Counted from the stretch's first letter, positions 1 to 12,690 are shown. The stretch is DNA of 64,000 bases from Corylus avellana (GCF_901000735.1 NC_081546.1:24031009-24095008), one strand, 5' to 3'. Notes: generated by a model from the letters alone, not told the origin. Made by a program: numbers and translations.

Positions 1-128
1 AAAAAGATGCAGCAAAAATGGGTACCAAAAAGGAAATCACACGAGTAATCAATACTTTTGCTTCATCAAAGATCAATATTTCCACCATAAAAGGGACATA
101 CAATGTAGAAAAGAGTAAAATTTTAGAC

Positions 129-3100
129 CTGGGGCAGGGTCTTCAGCATTCAAAGCAATAGCATTTCCCTCTATCAATGCTTCCTCTTCAAACTGCTCTC
201 GTGCCTCAAGTACTATACTAAGATACTTGTACATATTGCTTTGAATCACAAGCTTGATATTCTGCAGCTCTTCTGGAGTGAACCTGTTCCCGTACAAAAA
301 CCTGGCCTGTTCATGAAAACAGAAATTCTGGGCATTGAAAGAAATGTGATACAGATTAAAAACTATAATGTGCTCACACAAAGAAATCATTTTATTGAAT
401 TGAGCAATAAAATTTTAGATAGCAAAGGCAAAATGGCATTAGCAAAGAACCAATCTATTGTCAGTACATTTTAAGTTTAAACCATTAAGCAGATGCTTGG
501 CTCTTCTCAGATTCTAACTAACACTATGTTTATTTGAAGAGAGAGAGAAAAGGATATTTGGGCCCACCATAACCAATCTGCCCACAGTGTGTGGATTGGG
601 GGAGGGAAACAAGTTAACAAAAATTTTGTGACAACATTTTTATTCCTGTTCTGAACAAATTATATCCTAACAGTAAAATTTGGCTTTACATTTAATATCC
701 TTCCTTTTTCCCTTCCCTCCTACCAAACCATGAGAGGGGAAGATCCTCTCACTTCTCCTTCCTTCCTCCTACCAAACATAGTATGCAACATTATGTAGTA
801 CTAATATGTGGATTTCAACCAAAAACAGCATGCACTAATCACATAATCGAATATGAAGCTAATGTAGGCCTACAGTCAGAGTAAGAGAAATACTTTCTGA
901 TTGCCAATTGCCAATCAATAGGCATGTCAAAATGCACATCCGTTATAGGATAATATAAGGATTCAAACAGAAACAATTGGTACCCCGTTTGTTTTAATTA
1001 CATCAATGAAATTCTTAAACATTGAATTCACTTACGACATTTAAATTAAGATGCGTACTGACATCAGCACCAAAAGAAAAAAAGATGATAAAAAATTTTT
1101 ATAACACAGACAATATAATAAAGATGGCACAAAAACAGTACTTTTTCTCTTTAATTCTATAAAGGCACTAAAACATGTGATATACCTGCTTGAAGATGGT
1201 GCTGGTTCCAGATCCTTCCAACCCAAATAACAAAAGTTTCTGGACTCTTCCCTGCTCCAAATACTCGGGTACAGACCTACTCGAAAAATTAGTTGAATCT
1301 TCTTTTGCTCCATGAAGATTACTAGGTGGAACAGGCAATGAGAGTAAAGAACAAATGAAACGAGTGGACGCCTGCCTACCAAAAACCAAACTGCAACTGT
1401 ATAAAAAACCAACGCAAGTCCATTTGTTGAATTCATAACATGAACCTGACAAGAGATATATCTAATTCACAGATATGAGAGAACCTTTCCCCATATATTC
1501 CCTTTAATGTTATTTTGACCTTCTTCCTCATACGATCCATCGTCATACACCCAAAAATGAGTGTCCCGCGGGCACTGCACCTTGGCCAGCTGAAGTCAAT
1601 AACACACAAATCAAGTTCCAACGGTAATGATTGGGAAAAAAAAAAAAAAAAAAGTTCCAACACTATTGACAGCAAACCATAAGCAGAAACCAACTTTAAA
1701 AAAATGGAGCAACCTAGAAGTTCTCAAGCAACACTTCAACACAGTACACTTAAACCCCTATTCATATTTAAAGAAAAAAAAAAGGTTTAACATTAGAACT
1801 ATTGTATAATCAGCTTTGAGAGATTTGCCTCTTAGGAATTTTTTTTTTGATAAGTAAACCGACAGTAAAAAGATTTGAACGGATTTGCCTCTTAGGAATT
1901 ATGTATGATAACTTGAATATGATAACTATGAGATAGCTGTGCAATCGTAGTTCCCATTCGAATGTGACAACTTCAAACTGGTTTAATTGTTAACCAAAAT
2001 CTTGACTTTTAAACATTGGTTTTCTCCCCATCTATATAATAAGCCTCATAAGCCACAAATTTCATAACACCTTGAGGCCATTATTTTGTGCTCTTGGAGA
2101 GTGCCTTTATCTTCCTACACCTTAATTTTCAAACCTCTCCTTAATTTCACTAAACCATACAAGACAACAGTCCGCCACCAAAGTTCTAGGTTGCAGATGA
2201 AGCTTTATTGAGGAAATGCCAGAGTTTTGCAGCTAACGCGGTAGAAGACAAACAGGTCGTTTGTTGGGTATAAGTCAGGTTTCTACTACAAAGTTTAATA
2301 AACTAATTGTAATTGTTTATTCTATAGTGGATAAGTTTCCTGGAGTTGGCTAACCCCAAAGCGGTTTTACTTTTGAAGAGTTCCTCAAGAGGTTTTCACT
2401 TCATTACCAAATTCTTGTGTCAACTTTATTTTATACCTTCTTGGATTTCGGTGATATTTTGTGTGGTTGAAAATTTTTAATTTGTTGCAATTGTTGTGAT
2501 TATTGAGAAAACACTTATTCACTCCCCTCTAGGTGTTATATGGGGTCATTGGGCGTTTTTCAGGTCATGTGGCCTTGCTAAAAAATGGAAGTGCAGAAAC
2601 AGCAAATAATGTCAAGCTTGTCAACTCTGGAAAAGGATTCAATGGCTAATGCCAGCTAATGGCCATCTTCTCGGTTCCAAAGGAATCATGAGAAGACTTT
2701 TAATGTACCATTGAGGAGAATCCATCGAGAGTCTAACTTAATTTTTTTGTTGACTGGCTTAATGTGCACTTAAGAAACATTTCAAAAGGTAGATGATGCA
2801 TATTCTATTGTTTGTTGCAGAAATATATTGAGAAGGGAGGCTGGGGGGATGGGGGCATGGGGTGGCTGCGCCACGGATGGTAGTTGGCCAGACCTTTTTG
2901 AGGGCTTTCCCTACCAAACAAAATCTGAAATCATTATCTGTCCACCTCTATGTCACTTTCAACACGAGATTACTTCCATAAAAGAATTCAAGTCAACTTG
3001 ATTTTCTAAGTCTCTTCCAACTGATTGTTTCACTTGATCCACATTGACCCTTTAGTCTTCTGAATGCATTGATATTAAATCTCTCAGTCAACTTGATTTT

Positions 3101-5086
3101 TCTAAGTCTCTTCCAACTGATTTTTTCACTTGATCCACATTGACCCTTTAGTCTTCTGAATGCATTGATATTAAATCTCTCATATTATATATGATTTGGA
3201 ATCTTGGATGTTGGTATTGAAAAAATGTATCTCTGTTGAATTATCTCCACTTTCTTTCAAAAACACTCTTAGCTTTTGCATATATCTAAACCCCTCACAT
3301 TCAACTATTTACAAAACATACCCAAAATGGCAAACCAGCTTGGAGCAGTGACAGAAACACAAATTCTTAAGGGGTAGGGCTGTATCAAAGATGTCCAGGT
3401 TCCAGGACAACTGGGTAGTGGCTGGAGGCAAGTTTTAGATGAGCTTCTTATATTGCACTAGGAAATCTCGATATAGTACTGAAATGAAAGCTTTTAAATT
3501 CATATATATAAATTTAATTTAATTTTAAAAAAATAAAAATTAGGAAACGTATATATAACCTGTATTGGTTGTTCCTTTATACCAGGTCATTACAATCATT
3601 TTGTGAAGTTTTGACGCAGCATATGAATCATTTATTACAATTCGTAAATAACAATACAAAAAAAAAAAAAAATCTGCTTAGGGACTCACATGGCTGGATA
3701 AATGGTCTAAAATCCGTTGACTCAATTTCACCATGATCAATTTTAACATATTCCCAACAGAGTAAGCTTTTGAGTTAACCATAAGTGCTAGTAAATGGAA
3801 ATCGTGAGTACAAAGAGAAACACACATACCTTCAACACTCTGAGCTCAATCTTGGTGATCTCACGACCATTTATGTAAACTTTTGTGTTCCCATTACTCG
3901 CATCCTGCCGAAGCTTACCCCCAACATTCAATTTCGCACTGATCATTCTATCAGGCTTCTCTCCCTCCTGCAATCCAACCACTCAAAAACATATAAACAC
4001 AACAAACCAATAAACACATACAAAAATCACAAACACCATCCAAATTCTCAAACCAAATCCTCCATTTTCTTTTACCTTTCCCCAAAGCCCAGAATCCTTA
4101 TCGTACCAATACCGGCCAGGCTTCAGCTTCTGCGGCGGAATCGAACACCCCAGAAGCTCCGCCAATTCCTCCTGCCGCAACTGCTTCCCATTCACAACCA
4201 ACTGTTCCGGCCTCAGCTGGTTCGCCGCGCACTCCTTCTCGGCTTTCATTATCTGCTTCACCTCCAAGGGACTGCAAACCCTTGCCAAGATCCTCGAGCT
4301 CTTCCCTAGCCCGGACCGCCTAGCCTCATCGATCGGCTGCCCAATGCAGCTCACGCACTTCCTCCCCTCCGGCATCGACCCCATCGCTTTCAGCACGCAA
4401 TTGCCGCAGTACCTTGAGGCGCACACTATACAAGCCTCCCTCTCCCTCAACCTGTTCCCTCTCCCGCACCTACTACACACTCCTCGCTTCTTCCACGATT
4501 TTTTCTCGCCATTCCTCTCCACCGACATCGGCGACCCGAGCACGGACTCCGAGTACGTATCCGATTCGTCCTCTTCGTACTCCGAGTCCCTCGGCGTATT
4601 GAACGTCACCACCGGACCTCGCTTCCCTTCGACCACATCAGGTTTTCGCCCCGATTCCGAGTGCGGATCTCTAATGCCGTTCGCAAATTCCGATTCTCCG
4701 GTGCTCTGTAGCTCGAACTGAGTTCTCGAAGCCGAAGAGCATCTCTGGCTCTCCACTGGAGTGTTCAGCTCTTTGCTACTACTAAGACCTCCATTTCTCG
4801 CCCGATTGAACCTCCCGGCCCTCGGAATAATCGGCATGGCAACCGGAATAGAAGACAGGCCCGAAACCGAAGCCACCGAAGAACTGCGAATCGAAACGGA
4901 GTCCAGGTCCAGTGGATCAACCTTAGGGACTTCGTAGGAAACCGGAGGCCCTTGGTACTCGATCGCGATTGAGTAGTCGAGCTGCTCCTCATCCGGCAAC
5001 GGCGCACCTGCCGGTAGCATCTTTCTCAGAGTCTCTTCCCACGCTTTTCCCTCTTCTCCCGCCCCTGCTGCTGGCTCTGACGCCAT
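129..5086 (-). CDS. XLG: Extra-large guanine nucleotide-binding protein (XLG), 5' five coding exons; 3' end outside window
   Basis: Plant-specific heterotrimeric G-alpha-like protein that works with G-beta/gamma in signalling and immunity (family knowledge). Coding exons read on minus: 5086-4076, 3967-3830, 1589-1485, 1371-1186 and 306-129 (the last ends in phase 1, so more exons lie off the left edge). All junctions are GT-AG and keep frame. Exon 1 (337 aa) has the XLG N-terminus [14 protein letters not shown], an acidic Ser-rich stretch (about 165-190) and a Cys-rich zinc-finger-like region (204-247, CSRCGRGN then CVSCIG). Exon 4 carries the nucleotide-binding loop [13 protein letters not shown] at about 468-480, where Thr replaces the usual P-loop Lys, as is typical of XLGs. 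Exon 5 continues with [13 protein letters not shown]. The start MASEP was chosen because it sits just before the conserved N-terminus; frame is also open upstream to a Met at 5263. Intron 2 is 2.2 kb and repeat-rich. XLG1 versus XLG3 class is undecided. Confidence 0.93.
2180..2560. mobile_element. Probable LTR-retrotransposon remnant in XLG intron 2
   Basis: The T-rich stretch resembles a Copia-type LTR by texture: a block with GGATAAGTTTCCTGGAGTTGG near 2330 and an ending like CACTCCCCTCTAGGTGTT near 2521-2538. No coding region and no paired LTR are visible, so it would be a fragment or an old solo LTR. This rests on recall of similar plant LTRs; borders are approximate. Confidence 0.3.
2991..3181. 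repeat. Tandem duplication, two 95-bp units, in XLG intron 2
   Basis: Units 2991-3085 and 3086-3181 both begin AGTCAACTTGATTTT and end AAATCTCTC. They differ by one inserted T and a few substitutions, so the event is recent. It lies in intron 2 and does not touch an exon. Confidence 0.9.
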
Positions 5087-5269
5087 ACCGGGGCACTGTT
5101 TGGTTCCCGAGAAAGCCCGGGAAAGTGAGAGAGAAAGTAGTGCAAGAGAATCAACGGAAAGTTCTTCTTCTTTCCGAGAGATAGAAAAGAAAAAAGTCAG
5201 AGGCGGTAGTGTTTGTGAGGGAGAGTTAGCGGAAAAGTAAACGGATCGAGTTGAGGAGAGCAAGTTGCA

Positions 5270-6345
5270 GTTAGATTCTGAATTTCTGATTATTATTTAT
5301 TATTTATTATTTATTATTTATTTAATTGGTATAAAATATTATGAAGAATGCGCGTGTTTTCAGCAAATCAAGCTGCTGTACCTGTACATGCTGGCTGATC
5401 ATTTATGTTGTTTGAAAGGCGTCCAAGGAGGCAGGTGAAGAAGGGGTGGATTTTTTCAATCCCACTAAAATTAAAATATGGAAGAAAGATCAAACACTTC
5501 TTCTTGGGGAGGAAAAACAAACAGACCAAAAAGGGTAAATCAAACAAATTATGATACAGTGCGTTAAAACTTATTTTTAAAAGCTAGTTTTGCGCATTAA
5601 ACTGAAAAATAAATTTAACTGTTTAGTAGTGGGTGACGTCAAGAATAATGCTACGTAACTGTTACGTCAGTTTGTAATGGAGTTATAGTAAAAGCTATCA
5701 TATGCCTAACAACCAATTCTTACCTGGTTTTGTTTTAAATTGGGTTAGAGGAAATCTTAATTTATAAAAATGACATGCGTTTTTAAAGTATGTAAAATTA
5801 CATATTTTTTTAATAGTAGGGACAAAACTAAAAGAAATTTTACTAAAAAAATATGTGATTTTCACATGCTAAGAGTAAGTAACGCATATCATTTTTATAG
5901 ATTGGGTTGAAAGAGTTTCTTCTAAGAATGTCAATTTTTTGACACACCCCGTGACCGGGATACGAAAATTATGGGGTTAGTGTTTGGCATAAACGAATTG
6001 ACCCACTTTGGCCCGTTTATGAAATTATATATATTTTTTATATAATAAATACATGTTAAAATAGGTCAAACGGGTCGTGTTCATGTCGAAACGGATCAAA
6101 ACAGGTTGTGTTAGGTTAGGTCAAACGAATTATACATGTCATGTTTGAGTCTAAATTGGTCAAATAGGTCAACCCATTTTGCAATCCTGTTTATTAAACG
6201 AGTCAAGTTGATCATGTTGGGTCACTCACTAGTCATACTCATGTTTAAGGGCCTAACACGTTTAGTTAAATAGGTCATGTTCAGGTTTAGCTTTATTGGG
6301 TTAGCCGGTCGACCCGAACGCAAACCTGACCCAACAACCCAAAAA
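5270..6345. repeat. XLG upstream flank, copy 1 of a duplicated block
   Basis: The stretch upstream of XLG contains TTGGTATAAAATATTATGAA (about 5325-5344), GGCGTCCAAGGAGGCAGG (about 5418-5435) and a GGTCAAACGGGTCGTGTTC-type section (6065-6340). The same order recurs at 13212-13290 and 14140-15565, interrupted there by insertions. The part nearest XLG probably holds its promoter, but I could not place a convincing TATA box. No gene is seen. Confidence 0.8.
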
Positions 6346-6557
6346 AAAAAAAAAAAAAAAACATAGATTCTTGTATCTTACATATATGTGATAAAAGTGA
6401 AACAAGTACAAAAATGATCACGTAACCTCGAACAAGAATTGACCACTAAAAGAGAGATGGTCTAAATTTTTACAAAGCTCATCCACTTTTGATCCTACTT
6501 GAGTACACACTTCAATTCTTTAATTTCTTTCTTTTTCTAGTCTTTTCTCTTATTTCT

Positions 6558-6590
<33 letters not shown>

Positions 6591-6618
6591 GTCTCTGTCT
6601 ATATATATAAAAAAGAGG

Positions 6619-6922
6619 AAAGTCTATTTAACCCCCCTTAAACTACCACTCCAGTGACAATTTACTCCTCAAACTACCAAAATAATGACAATATATCCCT
6701 CCAATACTAGCAAAATGATGAAATTACTCCTATAAATTTTCAATAAGACAAAAATACCCTTAAAATTTGAAAAAAAAAATTAAATTTTAGTATTTTTGTT
6801 TTTTTTTTAGTAAGGGTAATTTCGTCATTTTGTTAAAATTGGGGTTACATTGTCATTGTTTTAGTAGTTTGAGGGGTAAATTGTCATTGGGGTAGTAGCT
6901 TGAGGGGATTAAGTAGATTTTA
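6619..6922. mobile_element. Foldback MITE, family A, copy 1
   Basis: Inverted-repeat element of about 300 bp. The left arm begins AAAGTCTATTTAACCCC and continues with ACTACC and TGACAATTTACTCC blocks; the right arm runs back through GGGGTAAATTGTCATT to AAGTAGATTTTA. Family A copies 2 and 3 lie at 10391-10756 and 24372-24738. It has no coding capacity. Confidence 0.85.
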
Positions 6923-6963
<41 letters not shown>

Positions 6964-8480
6964 CAATTTGTTCCAATTGTAGGTTGTTTTCTACAAGGAT
7001 CTTACGTGTATTTTCTTTACTTTTCATGGTTTAGACATGAATCATGTTAAGGGCAAAGCCCATAGCCATAATGTTTATTGACAAGATCCTTTTGAATTAT
7101 CTAGAGATCAAATTGGTGTTATAACACGACAGCATGCTATCAAAATTGCTGGGATTTTACCCATTTTTTTCCTCGTAATGAATTGATTATTTGCAACATG
7201 ATAGCACCCAATCAATTTTATTTGAATTGTTGAACAAATTTGTGTACATATATAGGGTAAATTATCTATTTAGTCAACCGGCAGTTTGTATTTGTACCAA
7301 ATTGATCTTTGGAATACGAAAAAAGTATCTTAAAGATTTATAGGATAAATTATCTATTTAAAATGGTTCTTATGGTCAGCTATTTGATAGAAACCGTTCA
7401 ATGCATATATAAATTCATGTCACAACTAATTGTTAATTGAAACGTAAGATAGTTGATACTTGTGTATGTTGTAAAATCTATAAATACGCCGAAATATTAA
7501 ATAAAAATTGGCGCCAATAAGATAGAAAATGTGAATATTAAATAGAATTCATGTTCCAATTCAATAGAGATTATATTACATTATTCAATATTATTGAGAG
7601 GAGTCATTGTTCTCCAATAGGATTTGTGGGTGATTCCTAGTGAAAATCAATTGATTGAGGAACTTGGCTTGATTCATTATTCAATTAGCTGTGCTGGTTT
7701 GCTTAATCAGCCCATAAAGAGGTAACCCTTAAAATATTTTTTTTTTAAAAAAAAAAAAAGTCAAAAAAATACGAGTAAAGGTCAAAGTATCCTTAAAAAA
7801 TTTGTTGGTAGACATTCCAATTTGACAACGATTGCATTTAAGTAAAATGAGAACAATGGAGAGGATTAAATACGTATCATCTATGTTGTCACGTTATTTA
7901 AATTTTGTAAATAATGTGGTACCATATACACACCGTTCGATGCTATAAAACCTAATCTTCACCAAGAAACGATTCCTCTGCGTTTCAAGTCTGATTCCTC
8001 AATGAGCTTGATGACAAGTTGCATGCGAAGAGGCAAATTCTATCCTAAGAATCTTTAAGATGCTTTGATACTCACAATAATCAATTTGGTTCAACTACAA
8101 ACCCCATAAATTGAATGCCAAGTGTTGCATATTGTAGTAATTATGTGTTAAGAAATACAAATTTAACACATAATTACTCAAAATTACTAAAAATTTCAGT
8201 AACAAGACATACAGATTCACAATTTCCTTTTCACAAAATTTCCCAAACCAAGAAATACAACTTAAAACTTCATCATATGTGCAATCCCAACCCAAAGCAA
8301 CTAATCCACCTACTCAGATCAAAAGAGACATGAGTGCTCCAGCTCCAAAAAAAACATGCTTGGAATAAAATAAAAAAACACTATATTTTAGTTTACAATG
8401 TGGCTGCTGGTAAAATTCCTCAAGAAAATGAGAAAAAACTGGATGACAAACATCAATCATATCTCCAACCCCAAATCATA
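6923..8480. other. Intergenic stretch between XLG and DREB2 copy 1
   Basis: AT-rich DNA with a (TA)n run at about 6928-6958. The stretch 7000-7440 is duplicated at 21750-21860 (part) and 28120-29050; AAGCCCATAGCCATAATG is a shared marker. From about 8340 the sequence is probably the 3' UTR and downstream region of DREB2 copy 1. No supported gene. Confidence 0.6.
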
Positions 8481-8503
8481 TCGCAATGAATCACAGTACA
8501 TGC

Positions 8504-10010
8504 TCAATAGATCATACTCAATATATCTAGACTGTTAACTCCTTCTAAATCTGACAACAGTTCCTTTAAGTCAAAATTACACTCCAAGCTGTATTCCACA
8601 CCTAAGTGTGACTCTTGCATATGATTTGAGCTCCCATGCAAGTCAGCTGCTGACTCCTGAAACTGGAGTGGAATATAATCCTCAAAGCAATCAGGTTTCT
8701 CATTCAAATTGTGGGTTACAAAATTCTCACAATTTTCTTGATTTAACTTTGTTTCCTCTTTTGGTTTATCGGACACACAAACCTCAAAACAGTCTTGTTT
8801 TTCCTTCAGTTCCTCAACAATCTCAGTGTTATTAGATGCTTTAACCTGATTTGATGAGGTTTTAGATGTATCAAAAGGCATTGAATCCACAACATGCTCA
8901 GGGAAGTTAACCCGGGCCAAAGGACCATATATAGCCCTCGCAGCTTTATCATAAGCATGAGCTGCTTCAACATCAGTGCCAAAAGTACCAAGCCAAAGCC
9001 GACTCCTATTTTTTGCTAGTGCACAAAACCGATTAAGCGGTTGCCGAATTTCGGCAACCCAGTTGCCCCAAGTCCTTTGTCTCACACCTCTATATTTACA
9101 ATTCATGTTCTCAGGGCCGCCTTTTCCTCGCATACACCCCTTTTTCGAGCCCTTGGCTGGAACCTTACGCACCACTTTTCCATCTTTTTCGGAATCAACT
9201 TCATCATTCAATTTCTTCCACTTTGCTAGAGTCTCTGCTACTGAATCACTTTCACTTCGTCTCTTTCGTGATTTTCTTTGCCTGCAATCACACACCAATG
9301 CAACATGTTTAGTCCCTCTCAAATCTAATTGACAAACACAATGAAACACATTACTAAATCAAAATTCTTGTCATGCAATAACACCTGTGATCATCTAACA
9401 CCTGTGATATGATCTCCTTCTATAATTCCAAATCTTTGTTTGTTGGACTTCTTTTCTAAATTATATCAATAATTTAGAACCCTAAACCTCCCAAAACAAC
9501 ACTAGAGTTATAATTAGCTTCTATATTTACTTTAATTCCTCCTCAAGTCACAGGCTTTTATAGCTGTAAAAGACGAATTAAACAAATGATGCAAATAGAA
9601 CTCCTATTACTTTCTTTTTTTTTTGGAATTGTAGAACTCCCATATATATGACTAAACTAAGTGAACTACTCCTACTAAAAGAGATAACAAGCTACCTCTT
9701 TGTTTATACTAACGTAGAACTAGAATTCAAATTTATAAAAGAAGTCCAAGAAAGAAAGATTTGGAATTATCTATGGAAACCCACATGAAAAAAACAAGTC
9801 AAAAACACATGCACCGACATAATCAAACATAAGAAAACAGACAACTAAGATGATCAACAGAGAAAAATATTCAAGAAACAGAGGAATAGACTTATCTACG
9901 AAAACCCATACGAAAAATATTCAAGAAACAGAGGAAAGAAGCAAAAGGCTCATCAAAAAGACGCCTAACGTCGAAAAAAACCCTAAAAGAAGAACCCACC
10001 CTTCAGCCAT
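8504..10010 (-). CDS. DREB2-type AP2/ERF transcription factor, copy 1
   Basis: Nuclear transcription factor expected to bind DRE/CRT promoter elements in dehydration, heat or salt responses (family knowledge). Proposed exons: a tiny 11-nt coding exon 10010-10000 (ATG GCT GAA GG) and exon 2 at 9281-8504, giving 262 aa. The junction restores [12 protein letters not shown], a basic nuclear signal. Next come the DREB2 motif [20 protein letters not shown] (about 42-61), one AP2 domain (about 66-130, [10 protein letters not shown] then RLWLGTF) and an acidic tail. Oddities: the AP2 domain has 8 extra residues between the EIRQP and SRLWLGTF segments, the usual Glu of IREP is Gln, and WGKW has become WGNW. 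Without the intron the frame opens upstream to MFHCVCQ, which lies 5' of a good TGATTGCAG acceptor and looks intronic. The C-terminus stops earlier than in copy 2. Confidence 0.85.
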
Positions 10011-10158
10011 CTCGTACTCCGGGCGCGTTCAACTTGGAATTGAAGGCTGATTTGTTTTTTTTTTTCCTCTGTGTGTTTCTCTGTTTTTGGCAAAGTTGTA
10101 TTGCAGACTTGCGGTGCAAGAAAGAAGTTGTTCGAAGAAATAAGCTTACGGAGATGCT

Positions 10159-10167
10159 TATATATAC
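10159..10167 (-). promoter_or_regulatory. Putative TATA box of DREB2 copy 1
   Basis: Minus-strand TATATATAAGC lies about 150 bp upstream of the proposed ATG and is conserved in copy 2. The flanking UTR is nearly identical between the copies (marker ACTTCTTTCTTGCACCGC). Confidence 0.55.
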
Positions 10168-10390
10168 TTATTTATTAGGCGAACTCTTTATACGGTGTTG
10201 ATATTCCGCTTAAAAGACGGAAAACAAGCGTTTTCCTCTCCAAGCCCGTAATTGTCAACGGCCTTGTTTGGGAAGCAAGTTTTTTCAACTCAAACTCAAA
10301 TTTTTTTTAAATTTGGCAATTTTTTAAACTCAACTCAACTCAAAAATTTTCGACTTGACTCAAAAATTTTCAACCCAATTACTAAAAATT

Positions 10391-10756
10391 AGGATAAAAT
10401 CTATTTAACCTACTCAAATTACCACTTCAATGACAATCTACCCTCAAAACTATCAATTGTAACAATTTACCTTCCAAACTACCAAAACAATACTAATGTA
10501 CCCTCAATACTAGCAAAGTGACAAAATTACCCCTATATAATTTTCAATAAGACAAAAATACCCTTAAATTTTGAAAAAAAAAAAAAAATTTAGTATTTTT
10601 GTTTTTATTTTAGTAAGGGTAAGTTTGTCATTTTGTTAAAAATAGGGGTACATTGTCATTGTTTTGGTAGTTTAAGGGGTAAATTGTCGCAATTAATAGT
10701 TTATGGGTAGATTGTTATTAGAGTGGTAGTTTGAAGGGGTTAAATGGATTTTACCC
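10391..10756. mobile_element. Foldback MITE, family A, copy 2
   Basis: The left end AGGATAAAATCTATTTAACC mirrors the right end GGTTAAATGGATTTTACCC. Inner arms carry ATCTACCCTCAAAACTATC and its complement. It lies just beyond the DREB2 copy 1 promoter, in the same place as the copy at 24372, so it predates that duplication. Confidence 0.88.
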
Positions 10757-10789
10757 AAAAAATTATAAATAAAGATTTAAAAAAAAATA

Positions 10790-11170
10790 AAAATATTTAT
10801 GATGGCCAAAACACCCCAGGTGATAGCTAGACCACTCCTAAAAATCTGAGGGTGATTGATCCACCCTAGGGATGGATCAGCCTCCCCCAAAGTACGAAGC
10901 TAATGGAGGTTGCCGAGCCACCCCCACCCCCATCTAATTTGGCTGTGGTGAACTACCCCCAAATAGCTGCTAGGGGTGGATGAGCCACCCCCATTAACTT
11001 CGGGGGAGGCTTAACCACCCCCAAGAAGTTTTTCCAAAATCATTGTTGGCCACCCTCATCAGTTTCGGGGGTGGCCGATCCACTCCTGGTGGTGACTCAG
11101 CTACCTTTAGACACTTGAGGGTGTCTAATCCACCTCTTGGTGGTAGTCCGATCACCCCTAAAGGTGGTTC
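10790..11170. repeat. GGTGGC/CCACCCC-rich repeat block
   Basis: Many short interspersed CCACCCC and GGGTGG motifs in both orientations, able to fold. The block is homologous to 24785-25025, and texturally similar patches lie at 13785-13985, 29945-30020 and 32430-32560. It is non-coding and probably transposon-derived. Confidence 0.65.
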
Positions 11171-11219
11171 AAAATTGTCTATAATTTTGTTTTTTTTTTA
11201 TATATATATTCAATAAAAA

Positions 11220-11640
11220 AAAAAAAAAAAAAAAAAAAGGAAAGAAGAAGAAGAAGAATTGAGTTCAAAACCAAAAAAAATCGTATTCCCAATTGATGAT
11301 GTGTCATGATTAACAAATCAAATCCAAAAAGGTGTCACGTGTGGATTGAAATTTTCACTTCCCCCCCTCTCTCTTCCCATGAACGTTGCCCTCCCCCCTC
11401 ACCCGGCCAAGCACTGCTGCCCACCGGAAAAGAGTGACTCCGGCCACCGCGCACCACCAACAGGTCCGCCATCTTCTAAGTATTGACTGGAGAGTCAATT
11501 TCTTAGAACCACCATCTTCTAAGTAAATTTTTGTTAATATTATTCACTTCGAGTGTAGTATTGTACCATGGAGCTCAGATTTCTGCCAATGTTATTCATC
11601 TTCAAGTATTGTACCATTCCCTCAATGTAAAGTCCACTAA
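11220..11640. other. Low-complexity and unassigned intergenic DNA
   Basis: A poly-A tract (about 11214-11238) and (AAG)n are followed by C-rich sequence near 11360-11470. No gene, RNA or clear repeat boundary is seen. Confidence 0.5.
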
Positions 11641-11644
11641 ATTA

Positions 11645-12165
11645 GGAAAAAAAAAATAGCAATAACTTCACTTTATACTCCTCAAATCACTATTTTATTT
11701 TACAAGGCCCTTAAACTTTAAAACTTCTCAATTTGGATTAATAAATTTTTAATTACAGTCAATTTGAACATTCCGTCAGATTTTAAAGGTTAAAAGTGAG
11801 ACAATGACGTTTATACGCCAGACTTTTTTTATAAAATTTCACATTAAAATTTAAAAAAAAAATATTTTTTTAAAAAAAATCACAAGGTGGCCCAACCGTG
11901 GGCCACCTCGTGACCTTTTTNNNNNNNNNNNNNNNNNNNNTTTTTTTTTTTTTTTTTTTTTCATTTTTTCATTTTTTTTAAGAAAAAGAAAATTGAAGGG
12001 TAATTTTGTCTTTTTATGGGTTTTAACGGCAAAATTGACGAAATTGATAAATTTACTGCAATTGAAAGTTGAGAGGTTCAAATTGAGATGTTTTGAAGTT
12101 CAACGAGGGCTTGTCAAATCGCGTGGTAATTTAGTGGTCTAAAGTGAAGTTACCAAAAAAAAAAA
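11645..12165. mobile_element. Foldback element with an internal assembly gap
   Basis: The left arm (AACTTCACTTTATACTCCTC, then CTTCTCAATTTGGATT) is answered on the right by CAAATTGAGATGTTTTGAAG and AAAGTGAAGTTACC. The 20-N gap sits in the A/T-rich centre, as expected where a hairpin hinders sequencing. Confidence 0.7.
11921..11940. other. Assembly gap (20 N)
   Basis: Run of N inside the foldback element. Confidence 1.
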
Positions 12166-12169
12166 AAAA

Positions 12170-12690
12170 TGTAAAGTCCAGTAAGATCTGGATTGCTCAA
12201 ATTTTACAGCTAAAAATTGCTCTCACATAGGCGGTTAGAGGCGGAATCCCCCCGTTTTGGATTGGTAGATAGTTAATCAAAATTAACCCCCCTCTAAAGG
12301 TGGTTCTAGAGGCAGAAAACTGTTTGTTCTATTTTACCCTAGGATGGTATGCAGAATAATGTTAGAAATCTCTCTTGTGTCATTTTAAGGATAATGTAGC
12401 TTTTAAAATTATTATTAGGCTTATAATTGATCACTATTAAATTTTGATCAAATATAATTTTAAAAGTTATTTCATTTTTAAAGAGACACAGAAAAAACAC
12501 ATCTTCTAAAATTACAATATTAATTTCTAGTAGATTTTTTTTTGTAACAATAATTATCTAATGAAAAGTATTAAGCGGACATTTACAAAAGTTTATACCG
12601 AATATTCTTGGAGGTCGGTTACCTAAGAAAATATTACAACTTTTTATTTATAAATAGTGTTAGATAATATTAAAATATCATGCTTTTTTG
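12170..12690. repeat. Dispersed duplicate block, copy 1
   Basis: Shares order and sequence with 31390-31885 (CTCTCACATAGGCGG, TTTATACCGAATATT, AATATTAAAATATCATGC). No coding sequence. This is part of the evidence for an old segmental duplication across 1-32 kb. Confidence 0.8.

Noticed and set aside
5087..5263. Upstream in-frame Met for XLG (59 extra residues)
   Set aside because: The extra part is low-complexity Ser/Leu, lies in likely 5' UTR, and the family N-terminus starts right after MASEP.
9282..9349. DREB2 start at [12 protein letters not shown]
   Set aside because: It lies on the intron side of a strong TGATTGCAG acceptor. In the third copy the homology stops within it, and DREB2 proteins begin close to the RKSRKRR-type signal.
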